From: a virus
IMG/VR virus record: IMGVR_UViG_3300027736_000008
Span: 1 to 36,670 of that record
Length of the DNA stretch: 36,670 nucleotides
Reading direction: 5' to 3' (one strand)
Numbering within the stretch: position 1 is the stretch's first letter; the number at the start of each line of letters is the position of its first letter. This document shows positions 29,292 through 36,670 of the stretch, piece after piece. The notes beneath the pieces were generated by a model. The model made no database searches and was not told the origin of the DNA. It saw only the letters and a program-made list of their open reading frames with translations. Position numbers and translations under genes: made by a program.

Positions 29292-29636
29292 ATGAAATTT
29301 TATCTCATCCTGTTCGGCGCTTTCGTGCTGTTCCTTGGCAGCGTGATGGTCCTCAATGTCGGACGTCCTACGCCAACGATCACAGTGAAGAACGACCGCG
29401 AAACCGCCGCGTTGAGCAAGGCCCTGCACGTCGTCAAACAACTGAGCCGTGATCCCTCCGCCGTGAAGTGGAACGAATGCGTGGCATGGACGAAAGATAA
29501 CCAGATCAACGTCTCCATCGACTTCACTGCTCCCAACGGCTTCGGCGGTCCCGTGCGTGAGACCTGGTATTTCACCACCGATGAATCTGGGAAGCTCGTC
29601 TCCCTGCTCACTCCCAAAGGTGAGCAGATCAAATAG
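29292..29636 (+). CDS. Membrane-anchored moron protein (putative)
   Basis: A 114-residue protein. Residues 1-22 (FYLILFGAFVLFLGSVMVLN) are an N-terminal anchor or signal. The rest is a small domain with RDPSAVKWNECVAWTKDN and ...APNGFGGPVRETWYF, recalling a small bacterial/prophage domain with a D-P-x-S/A-V-K-x ... N-G-F-G-G pattern. It interrupts the usual chaperone-tape measure order and is followed by repeat B, so it is probably an acquired cargo gene. An envelope location suggests superinfection exclusion or host modification, which is inference. Confidence 0.6.
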   Translation: MKFYLILFGAFVLFLGSVMVLNVGRPTPTITVKNDRETAALSKALHVVKQLSRDPSAVKWNECVAWTKDNQINVSIDFTAPNGFGGPVRETWYFTTDESGKLVSLLTPKGEQIK

Positions 29637-29642
29637 GCGCGG

Positions 29643-29679
29643 CCTTTTGCCTGCTGCCTTTTGCCTTTTGCCTTCTGCT
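29643..29679 (+). repeat. Dispersed repeat family B (CCTTTTGCC), C-rich orientation
   Basis: CCTTTTGCCTGCTGCCTTTT then GCCTTTTGCCTTCTGC, the reverse complement of 6426-6475. A TTGACA element follows five bases later. Confidence 0.75.
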
Positions 29680-29684
29680 ACGCT

Positions 29685-29724
29685 TTGACATCGCTGGCAG
29701 GGAGAGAGTTCTCCCCTTCCATCC
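29685..29724 (+). promoter_or_regulatory. TTGACA element with GGGAGA/TCTCCC hairpin and CTTCCATCC leader
   Basis: TTGACA at 29685-29690, then GGGAGA-gagt-TCTCCC, then CCTTCCATCC abutting ATG 29725. The CCTTCCATCC leader recurs before 32762 and near 35989. Confidence 0.45.
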
Positions 29725-31527
29725 ATGTCTGCCGTCGTCGAATTTGGTTTCAGTGCCGCCCCGGTATTCTCCGGGGTGGATCGCCTCGAAGGCAAGCTCA
29801 AGGGACTCGACCGCGCGGTGTCCGGCCTCACAGGCATCTCACTCAGCAGTCTCCTGCCCGCTGCGGGTCTCGCAGGAGCTGTTGGCGGCATTCGCTCGCT
29901 CATGAGCAACATGGATGACCTGGCCGACACCGCGTTGCGGCTCAATGAGAGCACCGATGTCATCCAGCGTGTCACGCACGCGAGCGAGATCCTCGCCAGC
30001 GTCGATGCCGAAGGCGTCACGAACAATTTCCTCAAGCTCGAAAAAGCCCTCGGCGAAGTCGGCAACGAAAAAGCCAGCAAGGCCCTCGCGGATCTCGGTC
30101 TCACCGCCGAAAGCCTGACGCGCATGCCGCTCGATGAGAAGGTCATCGCCTTCGCGGATGCCTTCAACACCGCCCGCGCCACCGGCACCGGCTACAACGA
30201 CATCCTCAATCTTCTCGGCAAATCCGCCGGCGATTTGATCCCGATGTTTGCCCAAGGCGGTGAAGCCCTCCGCACCATGTTCGACGGCGCTCCCGTCGTC
30301 ATCGATTCGACGGTGCAACGTCTCGCCGCTGCCAACGATCAGCTCGACTCGTGGTCCAATCATTTGAAAGTCGCCAGCGCGGAAGCCATTGGCAGTGCTC
30401 TCAGTCTCGGCGGCGCGCTGTTCGATATAGGCAAAGGTTTGTTTGACGGCAAAGACCTCAGCACCATCTCGGCTGAGATGTCCGCCGCGCAGCAGGCCGC
30501 CGTCGATGCGCAAGCCGCCGCGCAGGAAAAAACCAAGGCCAGCAAAGAATCCGCCGCCGAAGGTTTGAAGGCCGCCGCCGCCGCTGAAGCTGAAGCTGAG
30601 GCCGCGAAAAAAACCGCTGCGACTCATGATAAAATCGTCGAAGCCCAGGCCCGCCTCGACGAGCAGAAGCACAAGGCCGGACTCGATGAGATGAGCACCG
30701 CGAAAAAAATCGCCACGCTCAACGTCGATCTCCAAGCCGCCGCTGCTGACGAGGCCGCCCTGCGCAGTGCCGCTGTGCGCGATGAGGAAAAGATCATCGC
30801 CGCTGAGTCGAAGAAGGTCACGCTGCAGACTGAACTCAACGGCCTGCAGGAAAAATACGCCACCGAAAAAGAACGCGCCGCTGAGGCCACGAAACGCGAG
30901 GCGGAGCAGCAGCGCAAGGCTGCTGAAGCCGCCGAGCAGGCCGCCATCACTCGCCGTGCGGGAGTGCTGGACACGGCGCTCGAATACCAGCTCCTGCAGG
31001 CCAAGGCCCGCCACAACACCAAGGCCATTGAGGAAGCTGAGCGGAACATCCGGGTGCTGGACCGCGCCAGCCGCCTCGAAGAGCAGAATGGCCTGAGCAA
31101 GCGGGATGCGCTGGCTCTCTCCATCAAGATGACCGACCTCGAAGATCGTGCCAATGGCAAGCGTGGGAAGATTCACGGGGTGCAAAGTGATCCGCTCGAC
31201 CCGCAACAACGCCATGGCCTAAGCCCCTTCAGTGGTGGACCGCTCGCCAATGTCGGCACGCTCTCAACCGGCGGCCCCATATCGCGCAACGGCGGCCTCA
31301 ACGGCTTCTGGGACTTGCAGGCAGGCAACATCGGCAGCCGCCAGGGTGCCTCGTCCTTCTATTTGAAAAACGCCTTCAGCAATGGCCAAAGCATCCAGGC
31401 GCATCACCTCGCCAACGCCGCCGGTGGTGAAGCCGATCGTGGTGGCAACGCCGCTGTGGACATCTTTCTCGACAAGCTCGTCAACAAACTCCCGCCCGCG
31501 CTCGCCGCTGCGATCATGGAGTCCTGA
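29725..31527 (+). CDS. Tape measure protein
   Basis: A 600-residue protein. Residues about 18-60 form an N-terminal helix (RLEGKLKGLDRAVSGLTGIS) and a Gly/Ala-rich hydrophobic segment (LLPAAGLAGAVGG). Residues about 60-190 are the TP901-type tape-measure block (NMDDLADTALRLNESTDVIQ, GTGYNDILNLLGKSAGDLIP). Residues about 250-440 are a very long Ala/Glu/Lys coiled coil. The C-terminus is Gly/Asn-rich. It sets tail length; 600 residues implies a tail of roughly 90 nm by the usual rule (inference). It lies downstream of the chaperone pair and one inserted gene. Confidence 0.85.
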   Translation: MSAVVEFGFSAAPVFSGVDRLEGKLKGLDRAVSGLTGISLSSLLPAAGLAGAVGGIRSLMSNMDDLADTALRLNESTDVIQRVTHASEILASVDAEGVTNNFLKLEKALGEVGNEKASKALADLGLTAESLTRMPLDEKVIAFADAFNTARATGTGYNDILNLLGKSAGDLIPMFAQGGEALRTMFDGAPVVIDSTVQRLAAANDQLDSWSNHLKVASAEAIGSALSLGGALFDIGKGLFDGKDLSTISAEMSAAQQAAVDAQAAAQEKTKASKESAAEGLKAAAAAEAEAEAAKKTAATHDKIVEAQARLDEQKHKAGLDEMSTAKKIATLNVDLQAAAADEAALRSAAVRDEEKIIAAESKKVTLQTELNGLQEKYATEKERAAEATKREAEQQRKAAEAAEQAAITRRAGVLDTALEYQLLQAKARHNTKAIEEAERNIRVLDRASRLEEQNGLSKRDALALSIKMTDLEDRANGKRGKIHGVQSDPLDPQQRHGLSPFSGGPLANVGTLSTGGPISRNGGLNGFWDLQAGNIGSRQGASSFYLKNAFSNGQSIQAHHLANAAGGEADRGGNAAVDIFLDKLVNKLPPALAAAIMES

Positions 31528-31539
31528 GTAGTGGCAACC

Positions 31540-31565
31540 TTCAACTTGAAACCTTAAACTTTTAG
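31540..31565 (+). repeat. Dispersed repeat family C
   Basis: TTCAACTTGAAACCTTAAAC and TTTTAG in the 43-base gap before ATG 31571. Confidence 0.65.
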
Positions 31566-31570
31566 CCGCT

Positions 31571-32737
31571 ATGCCCGACACTCCCGATCCTTACGTCGCC
31601 GCCTACATCGAGCATGGCCAGCCAAACATGCAGGTCGATCAGGAACGCATGAATGACCGCGCGCGCGAACCGCACACGCTGAGCATTCAATACCAGAACA
31701 CCATCGCCTCCCTGTATGCGCCTGGCACCACCCTCGCAGCGTATCCGCGCATGCCCATCGTCAGCCGGGAGCGGAACAAAGACGGCCCCAACTGGCGCTT
31801 TAGACTCGACCTCGAAGGCATCCTTGACGGCTCACCGTTCATCGAGACCGACTACAGCGAATCGACTCCCGAAGACGGCTGGGACGAGATCCATCGTGGC
31901 ATCTTCACCGATGCACCGGACGATACCGAGTTCGCACGCGGTGCGCGTTTGCGCGCTGCCGTGCTCACCGGAGTCACCGGCACCGCTAGCACGGACAAGC
32001 TCACCAAGACCGCGCATGGCCTCATCACTGGTCAGCTCTTCGCCATCACCTTCGCCAGTGGCTTCGCCGGTCTCACCACGGCCGCTGAATACTGGGCCAT
32101 CCGCATCGACGCGGACAACATCAAAGCCGCCACCACGAAAGCGAACGCTCTCGCTGGCACCGCCATCAACATCACCAGCAATGGCACTGCGGCCACGATC
32201 ACCGCCTTCCGCGTCGGTTACGAATACCTCTGGCTCACGGAGCGCCAGCAACGCGCCCATCGCGCCGCGACCTTCTTCGACCTCGATCTTGGCTACAAAG
32301 GTCTGCGTGGCGACAAACCCGCCAAGCGCCGCATCAGCACATCCGCTCAGGCGGTGTCCACCAAGGTCACTGGCATCCTCGTTCTCAGCGGTGACAACTA
32401 CGTCGGTTATCCGCCGGTCGATGCAGGCACGGACTCATTGCTCACCGGCACCGATCTTGACGTCGAATACGACCTCCCCGGCGTCACGATCACCGACACG
32501 CTGATCACCACTACCGCGCCGCCGACGAATCTCATCGGCCAGTTCTGGTCCCCCACCGATCCGCCGACGATTGGCGGCTTCACCATCTTCGGCGATGCCT
32601 ACACCTACCACGTCCCCTTCGGGTGGAAATGCACCAATCTGCAAAGCGAGCAGCTCGCTGGGCAGAACGTGTGGCTCGTCTCTGTGACCTGGGTCAACCA
32701 GCGCGCCACCAGTCCGAAGGAGCCGCCAGCCGCCTAA
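31571..32737 (+). CDS. Distal tail/baseplate structural protein (putative)
   Basis: A 388-residue protein. The N-terminus (MPDTPDPYVAAYIEHG) repeats that of the tube-like protein at 26688, suggesting both dock to the same partner. Residues about 130-215 contain a Thr/Ala-rich insertion (VTGTASTDKLTKTAHGLITG, FASGFAGLTTAAEYWAI) typical of phage Ig-like/add-on domains. The remainder is beta-rich (VSTKVTGILVLSGDNYVGYP, FTIFGDAYTYHVPFGWKCTN). It lies between the tape measure and the collagen fibres, where distal tail or hub proteins are encoded. No firm family. Confidence 0.6.
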   Translation: MPDTPDPYVAAYIEHGQPNMQVDQERMNDRAREPHTLSIQYQNTIASLYAPGTTLAAYPRMPIVSRERNKDGPNWRFRLDLEGILDGSPFIETDYSESTPEDGWDEIHRGIFTDAPDDTEFARGARLRAAVLTGVTGTASTDKLTKTAHGLITGQLFAITFASGFAGLTTAAEYWAIRIDADNIKAATTKANALAGTAINITSNGTAATITAFRVGYEYLWLTERQQRAHRAATFFDLDLGYKGLRGDKPAKRRISTSAQAVSTKVTGILVLSGDNYVGYPPVDAGTDSLLTGTDLDVEYDLPGVTITDTLITTTAPPTNLIGQFWSPTDPPTIGGFTIFGDAYTYHVPFGWKCTNLQSEQLAGQNVWLVSVTWVNQRATSPKEPPAA

Positions 32738-32761
32738 AACAGTCTCGTTCCCCTTCCATCC

Positions 32762-33802
32762 ATGCTTCTCGGTCGCAAACAACAAACCTACCGCCTCCGC
32801 AGCACGCGCGGTCTCGCTCGCATGCGCGATTTGATCCGCATGGCCTTCTGGATTAGCGACCGCACCAATCACAGCATCATCGCCGAAGGCGTGACCCGCA
32901 TGCGCGAGACGAGTGATGGCATCCAACTCACCTGGGACGGCACCGGCCCCGTCGGTGAGAAAGGGACGCGTGGCCCCGAAGGCGAGATTGGCCCGCCCGG
33001 TGTGCCCGCTGAAGGCGAAGCACCCATCGGTGCTGACGGCCCACCCGGCCCCGGCGGCCCGAAAGGCGTGAAGGGCAACAAGGGTGCCGACGGACCGCAG
33101 GGAGATCCCGGCGACGCCAGCGATGAAGTCGGGGACGATGGCGATCCCGGTCCCGCCGGTCCCGTCGGCCCACCCGGTCCTGATGGCCCCATCGGTTCGC
33201 CGAATCCAGGTGAACCGGGAGATCCCGGACTCCCAGGCCCGCCCGGCGTCGATTTTGAAGGCCCGGACGGCCCGCCCGGACCGGGCGGCCCCACGGGGCC
33301 CAACGGCAGCAACGGCGGCAACGGCGGTCCCGGCGAACAAGGCTATCAGGGCCTCGAAGGCGACCTCGGTCCCGAAGGCCCGCCCGGCCCCGACGGTGAT
33401 CCCACCAAGACCGCGATTCTGGAAACGAGTCACGGCATCACCGCGCTGCACGCGATGGAGGGCGAGGAATTTTTCTTCAAAGACACCCTCACCATCCCTC
33501 TGATCGCTGGCTTCGCCGCCGCCCACGTCGATCCCATCTTCAAAGACTGCTGCGAGCCGAACAGCCTGTTCGTCCAGACCGCCTTCATCCCGCAGTGCCA
33601 TGCGGCCATCGGCGCGCAGATCGTCAGCGTGCTCAACCGCACCTGGGTCGAAGCCACCGTGCATCCCGCGCCGCGTCATGAAGCCTTCGTGACGCTCACG
33701 ATTTGCGGCATTCGCAAAGGCTTCTGCCAGAAGCTCCCCACCTTCACCCGTTCCCAGATGCTCGCCAACCGCGCTTTTTACGCGCAAGCACACGCGGCTT
33801 GA
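32762..33802 (+). CDS. Collagen-like tail fibre 1
   Basis: A 346-residue protein. Residues about 9-24 ([16 protein letters not shown]) are an N-terminal anchor shared with the next two fibres. Residues about 62-214 are Gly-X-Y repeats with short interruptions, rich in GPPG, GPDG and GDPG. The C-terminal ~130 residues are a folded head with the shared ending [14 protein letters not shown] and several Cys. The leader is CCTTCCATCC with no Shine-Dalgarno site. Collagen-like phage fibres form trimeric rods; Y-position prolines are potential substrates of the hydroxylase encoded at 35989 (inference). Confidence 0.9.
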   Translation: MLLGRKQQTYRLRSTRGLARMRDLIRMAFWISDRTNHSIIAEGVTRMRETSDGIQLTWDGTGPVGEKGTRGPEGEIGPPGVPAEGEAPIGADGPPGPGGPKGVKGNKGADGPQGDPGDASDEVGDDGDPGPAGPVGPPGPDGPIGSPNPGEPGDPGLPGPPGVDFEGPDGPPGPGGPTGPNGSNGGNGGPGEQGYQGLEGDLGPEGPPGPDGDPTKTAILETSHGITALHAMEGEEFFFKDTLTIPLIAGFAAAHVDPIFKDCCEPNSLFVQTAFIPQCHAAIGAQIVSVLNRTWVEATVHPAPRHEAFVTLTICGIRKGFCQKLPTFTRSQMLANRAFYAQAHAA

Positions 33803-33828
33803 AACTTTAAACCTGAAACTTTGAACTT
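33799..33828 (+). repeat. Dispersed repeat family C
   Basis: CTTGAAACTTTAAACCTGAA and ACTTTGAACT between fibre genes 1 and 2, overlapping the fibre 1 stop. Confidence 0.7.
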
Positions 33829-33830
33829 CT

Positions 33831-34877
33831 GTGCCCCTCGTCCCCGTTCAACCGACCTACCGCTTCCGCCGCACTCGCGGACTGCTGCGCATGCGTGATC
33901 TCGCCGCCTGGCTCGGCTGGCTCTCCCAGCGGCTCGGCTTCCAGGTGCAGTCGGACGGCTTCACGCGAGCAACCGAAATCGGCGGCGGTCTGTTTGTGAG
34001 CCGCATGCGCCGTGGCCCACGCGGTCCCGCCGGGCCTCCCGGTGAATTGGGCAATCCCGGCGGCACCGGCAGTCTCGTCCCCGGACCTCGTGGTGATCCC
34101 GGTCCTCCCGGTCCTCCTGGCCCCACCGGCGCGCGCGGAGATCGCGGCCCCAAAGGCACCAAAGGACCCAAAGGCACCGTCAAAGGCCCGAAGGGTGATC
34201 CCGGTCCTGCTTCCACCGTTCCTGGCGATCCCGGCCCCACCGGTCCTCCTGGTCCCAGCAAAGGGCCACCCGGACCCGCCGGCCCGCCCGGCTCCGACTT
34301 CGTCGGTCCCGGCGGCGATCCCGGCGATCCCGGCGATCCCGGTCCCAATGGCAGCAATGGCACCGACGGTGCCCTCGGCCCGCGCGGCCCCACGGGTCCG
34401 CATGGTGCCGACGGCCCCACCGGTCCGCCCGGACCCACCGGCAACAAATTTGCCATCGTTGCCACCGCCCACGGCGTCGTCGGCCTCACCGCCATCGAAG
34501 CCCCGGACGTGATCTTTGAGTCCGTCCAGCGCTTCACCTTGCCTCCCAAGACTCGCCACGAATGGCGCGACCTCGATCCGCTGTTCCTGGGTGCCGTCGA
34601 ACGCGACACGCTCCAGATCGCGGCTGTGGTGCCTTCACGGCCCGTTGCCATCACCGCGAAGCTCGAAGGCGGCACCCTCATTCTCGACCTCGAGCCGCAA
34701 CCTCTGCCGCTGCATGTCGTGGTGACAGTCCACGCCATCCGCGCCGGCTTCAAAGCCCAACGCTGGCCTGAGTTCACCGCCGCTCAAATGCACCGCAACC
34801 GTGCCTTCTATTCATCCGCCATCAACGGTCAACCACCGTCAACCACCGTCAACCACGTCAACTCTCGCGCGGCATGA
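33831..34877 (+). CDS. Collagen-like tail fibre 2
   Basis: A 348-residue protein with a GTG start at 33831, fixed by the conserved N-terminal motif [17 protein letters not shown] at residues 8-24. Gly-X-Y repeats span about 62-204 (for example [20 protein letters not shown]), including Lys-rich triplets ([10 protein letters not shown]). The C-terminal head ends in [19 protein letters not shown], clearly related to fibres 1 and 3. The last ~17 residues ([17 protein letters not shown]) are encoded by a family D repeat, a C-terminal add-on. The stop overlaps the next start (ATGA). Confidence 0.9.
   Translation: MPLVPVQPTYRFRRTRGLLRMRDLAAWLGWLSQRLGFQVQSDGFTRATEIGGGLFVSRMRRGPRGPAGPPGELGNPGGTGSLVPGPRGDPGPPGPPGPTGARGDRGPKGTKGPKGTVKGPKGDPGPASTVPGDPGPTGPPGPSKGPPGPAGPPGSDFVGPGGDPGDPGDPGPNGSNGTDGALGPRGPTGPHGADGPTGPPGPTGNKFAIVATAHGVVGLTAIEAPDVIFESVQRFTLPPKTRHEWRDLDPLFLGAVERDTLQIAAVVPSRPVAITAKLEGGTLILDLEPQPLPLHVVVTVHAIRAGFKAQRWPEFTAAQMHRNRAFYSSAINGQPPSTTVNHVNSRAA
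34822..34863 (+). repeat. Dispersed repeat family D, inside fibre 2
   Basis: GGTCAACCACCGTCAACCAC repeated, then CGTCAACCACGTCAACTC. It extends the fibre 2 reading frame to its stop. Confidence 0.8.
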
Positions 34878-35968
34878 ACATCGCGCCCAAAAAACCGACC
34901 TACCGCTTCCCTCGCACCAGTGGCCTGGCGCGCATGCGCGACCTCATTGCCTACGCCGTCTTTCTCGCCGGTCATCTCGGCCGCTTCCGCATTGATTGCA
35001 GCGAGATCACCGCGTCCAGCTCGAACGAACTCGGTGGTATGGTAAAGCTCAATCAAATCACCGGTTCCGTTGGTGAAACCGGAGAGCCTGGCTATCAAGG
35101 CCCCACCGGTGCTTCCGGCTCCAGCATCTACGGCGATCCCGGTCCCGACGGCCCGCCCGGCAGCCCGGGCACTGAACCCGGTGACAAAGGCGACCTAGGA
35201 GATCCCGGTGCTCCAGGTGAAGACGGCGGCGCAGGCCCTAAAGGTGCCGACGGCCCTACCGGTCCCACCGGTCCCGCCGGGCCGCCCGGACCTCCCGGTC
35301 CCAATTCCGGCCCCATCGGCCCCACCGGTCCGCGTGGCCCCGACGCCACCGGCACCCCAGGCCCCAAAGGCCCCAAAGGCAGCACGGGTGGCCCCGGCAC
35401 ACCCGGCACGCCGGGCAGCCCCGGCTCCACTCCCGGCGAGCCTGGTCTCCCCGGCGATCCCGGCCCCACCGGCTACGCCGGCCCGCCCGGCAACAAGCTC
35501 GCCATCGTCGAGGTCTATCCAGCATCAGGCGTCCAGCATCCCCTCTACGTCGGCTTCCAAGTTCACGAGGCTCCGCAGACGATGTTCCGCGACCACCTCC
35601 GCATTGAGATCCCACGCGGTGCCTCCCTCATCACCACCCCCATCGATCCCCGCTTCCTCGAATGCCTCGATCCTCACAGCGGCGTCGAGATCCTGAGTGT
35701 TTGTAGTTCGGGCTTTAGCCCGCCTGCTGCGCACGTCGAAGACAACCAGGTCATTCTCCACTGCACCGCCGTCCGCCGTCCGCGTGAAGTGATCATCACC
35801 GTCAGCGGCATCGCCCGTGGCCATCACGGCCAACGATTCCCGGAATTCACCGCAGAGCAGATGGCCGCCAACACCGCCTTCTGGTCATCGGCCCTGTCTT
35901 CCGAAGCCTCTGGCGAAGGAGGACGCATTGACTCCGCCCCCTTTCACAACCTCAGCGATGACCGCTGA
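34874..35968 (+). CDS. Collagen-like tail fibre 3
   Basis: A 364-residue protein coupled to fibre 2 (ATGA). The N-terminal motif [17 protein letters not shown] is at 8-24. Gly-X-Y repeats span about 64-206 ([24 protein letters not shown]). The C-terminal head ends in [19 protein letters not shown] like its paralogues, plus a short extra tail. A CGGGCTttAGCCCG repeat at 35703-35722 has inserted into the head and is read as [10 protein letters not shown]. It lies 20 bases upstream of the hydroxylase gene and is probably co-transcribed with it. Confidence 0.9.
   Translation: MNIAPKKPTYRFPRTSGLARMRDLIAYAVFLAGHLGRFRIDCSEITASSSNELGGMVKLNQITGSVGETGEPGYQGPTGASGSSIYGDPGPDGPPGSPGTEPGDKGDLGDPGAPGEDGGAGPKGADGPTGPTGPAGPPGPPGPNSGPIGPTGPRGPDATGTPGPKGPKGSTGGPGTPGTPGSPGSTPGEPGLPGDPGPTGYAGPPGNKLAIVEVYPASGVQHPLYVGFQVHEAPQTMFRDHLRIEIPRGASLITTPIDPRFLECLDPHSGVEILSVCSSGFSPPAAHVEDNQVILHCTAVRRPREVIITVSGIARGHHGQRFPEFTAEQMAANTAFWSSALSSEASGEGGRIDSAPFHNLSDDR
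35703..35722 (+). repeat. CGGGCTTTAGCCCG hairpin repeat inside fibre 3
   Basis: GTAGTTCGGGCTTTAGCCCG has a 6-bp stem with a TT loop. I recall GTAGTTCGGGCTT-AGCCCG-type elements as common dispersed repeats in verrucomicrobial genomes. Here it lies in a coding sequence. Confidence 0.6.
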
Positions 35969-35988
35969 GGTTCCTTCCATCCATCTCC

Positions 35989-36555
35989 ATGCATTATCAC
36001 TGGTTCAACCTGCCGGGCCTCCTGACACCCAAAGAATGCGCGATGCTTATCAAGCACGCGAAGAAGCACTATCCGGCGCAGGGGGCCGTCGTCGGCCATG
36101 GCGCGGCCGCCCGTGCCGACAAAATGCGCAGCACCACGATCCGCTGGCTGTCCTACACCGATCTCGATCTCCTGTGGCTCCGCCTGCGTATTGAAGAGAA
36201 GATCCTCATCGCGAACCGCGAAGGCTTCGGCTTCACCTTGCAGCCCAGCTTCACGGAGATCCAGTTCACTGAATACCACGGCGAGTCGAACGATCACTAC
36301 GACTGGCACGAAGACAATTCCGCCGTCATGAAAAAGCCGATGGACCGCAAGCTCAGCTTCGTCCTGCAGCTAAGCGATCCCAAGGACTACAACGGCGGGC
36401 AGTTCGAACTGCATGGCGATCCGCTCCCTGCCGACGCCTACCGTCGCCAAGGCGACGCCCTCCTCTTCCGCAGCGCCCTCAAGCACCGCGTCCTCCCCGT
36501 CACCCACGGCACCCGCTACAGCCTCGTGACCTGGGTGCATGGCCCACGCAGTTAA
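35989..36555 (+). CDS. 2OG-Fe(II) oxygenase, prolyl 4-hydroxylase/PKHD type
   Basis: A 188-residue single-domain dioxygenase. The iron triad is His107-x-Asp109 (YDWHEDN) and His166 (LKHRV). Arg176 (HGTRYSLVTWV), ten residues on, is placed to bind 2-oxoglutarate. LSFVLQLSDPKDYNGGQFEL and QGDALLF-S complete the PKHD/P4Hc pattern; length fits the minimal catalytic domain. Such enzymes use oxygen and 2-oxoglutarate to hydroxylate proline or related substrates. It lies between three collagen-like fibre genes and a fourth short one across the circular junction, so the fibres are the obvious candidate substrates (inference). There is no signal peptide, so it acts in the cytoplasm where fibres fold. 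Leader CCTTCCATCC, no Shine-Dalgarno site. Confidence 0.88.
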   Translation: MHYHWFNLPGLLTPKECAMLIKHAKKHYPAQGAVVGHGAAARADKMRSTTIRWLSYTDLDLLWLRLRIEEKILIANREGFGFTLQPSFTEIQFTEYHGESNDHYDWHEDNSAVMKKPMDRKLSFVLQLSDPKDYNGGQFELHGDPLPADAYRRQGDALLFRSALKHRVLPVTHGTRYSLVTWVHGPRS

Positions 36556-36670
36556 TCGTTCTCGTCCTCGATCATGACCGCTCAAGACATCCTCATCACT
36601 CAGCGCACCAATCTGCTGTCGCAACTCAGCGACAACGAGACGTTGCTCGAAGCCGTCGGCATCTCATTCA
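36544..36670. repeat. Terminal direct repeat, copy 2 (circular contig overlap)
   Basis: Identical to 1-127. It contains the end of the hydroxylase gene and a second copy of the first 97 bases of the short collagen-like gene (from 36574), an assembly overlap and not a second gene. Confidence 0.95.

Noticed and set aside
32435-33793. 452-codon minus-strand open frame over collagen fibre 1
   Set aside because: A repeat-driven open frame complementary to Gly-X-Y codons.
32940-35490. Diversity-generating retroelement or other repeat-based mobile element
   Set aside because: No reverse transcriptase gene anywhere; the repetition is explained by Gly-X-Y codons.

Overview
The window is the complete, circularly closed genome of a temperate, probably long-tailed (siphovirus-like) bacteriophage. 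Bases 1-127 are repeated exactly at 36544-36670, so the unique sequence is 36,543 bp and the last gene runs on into the first. The DNA is GC-rich. Several signs point to a host in the Verrucomicrobiota or a relative: the integrase active-site context (MRHSYISYRLA), the style of the primase-helicase, and many short intergenic repeat cassettes of a kind I associate with verrucomicrobial chromosomes. The host call is inference.

Layout on the circle: (1) 32.76 kb through the closure to 3.3 kb: distal tail and host-recognition genes. These are three paralogous collagen-like fibres, a 2OG-Fe(II) prolyl-hydroxylase-like enzyme, a short collagen-like protein, a baseplate/fibre-like protein, a Thr/Ser-rich tail fibre with a signal peptide, and a small exported protein. 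(2) 3.3-4.8 kb: a membrane/lysis cassette with an unusual membrane-anchored HTH protein, a holin-like protein, a 29-residue membrane peptide and a cysteine amidase endolysin. (3) 4.8-5.05 kb: attP, with a 23-nt tRNA 3'-end core between paired arm repeats, followed by a tyrosine integrase. (4) 6.3-7.2 kb: leftward repressor, operator with a large dyad, and a divergent small RHH-like gene. (5) 7.25-15.6 kb: early and replication genes: a chain of small coupled genes, an orphan ParB-like protein, a primase-like protein and an SF3-type helicase. (6) 15.64-16.2 kb: 570 bp without a gene, carrying ACCCTCTCG iterons; this is the best origin candidate and may also hold cos. (7) 16.2-24.0 kb: packaging and head genes (terminase small-like and GpA-type large subunits, gpW-position protein, lambda-type portal, S49 protease, coiled-coil scaffold candidate, P22-type coat) closed by a terminator. 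(8) 24.1-32.7 kb: connector and tail genes, including a tail-assembly chaperone pair joined by a -1 slippery G GGA AAC site next to a stop codon, and a 600-residue tape measure.

The most interesting system is the collagen/prolyl hydroxylase cluster. A phage-encoded oxygenase with an intact HxD...H...R site lies between, and is closely spaced with, four collagen-like fibre genes, which suggests that the virus hydroxylates its own collagen fibres. Other striking features: (a) all the main genes lie on the + strand, yet 5.0-15.7 kb is G-rich with strong Shine-Dalgarno sites, while the rest is C-rich with pyrimidine-rich leaders and no SD; (b) dispersed repeat families flip orientation at the same boundaries and have entered genes, even supplying a tail-fibre signal peptide and a protease linker; (c) nine TTGACA-anchored elements precede late genes.
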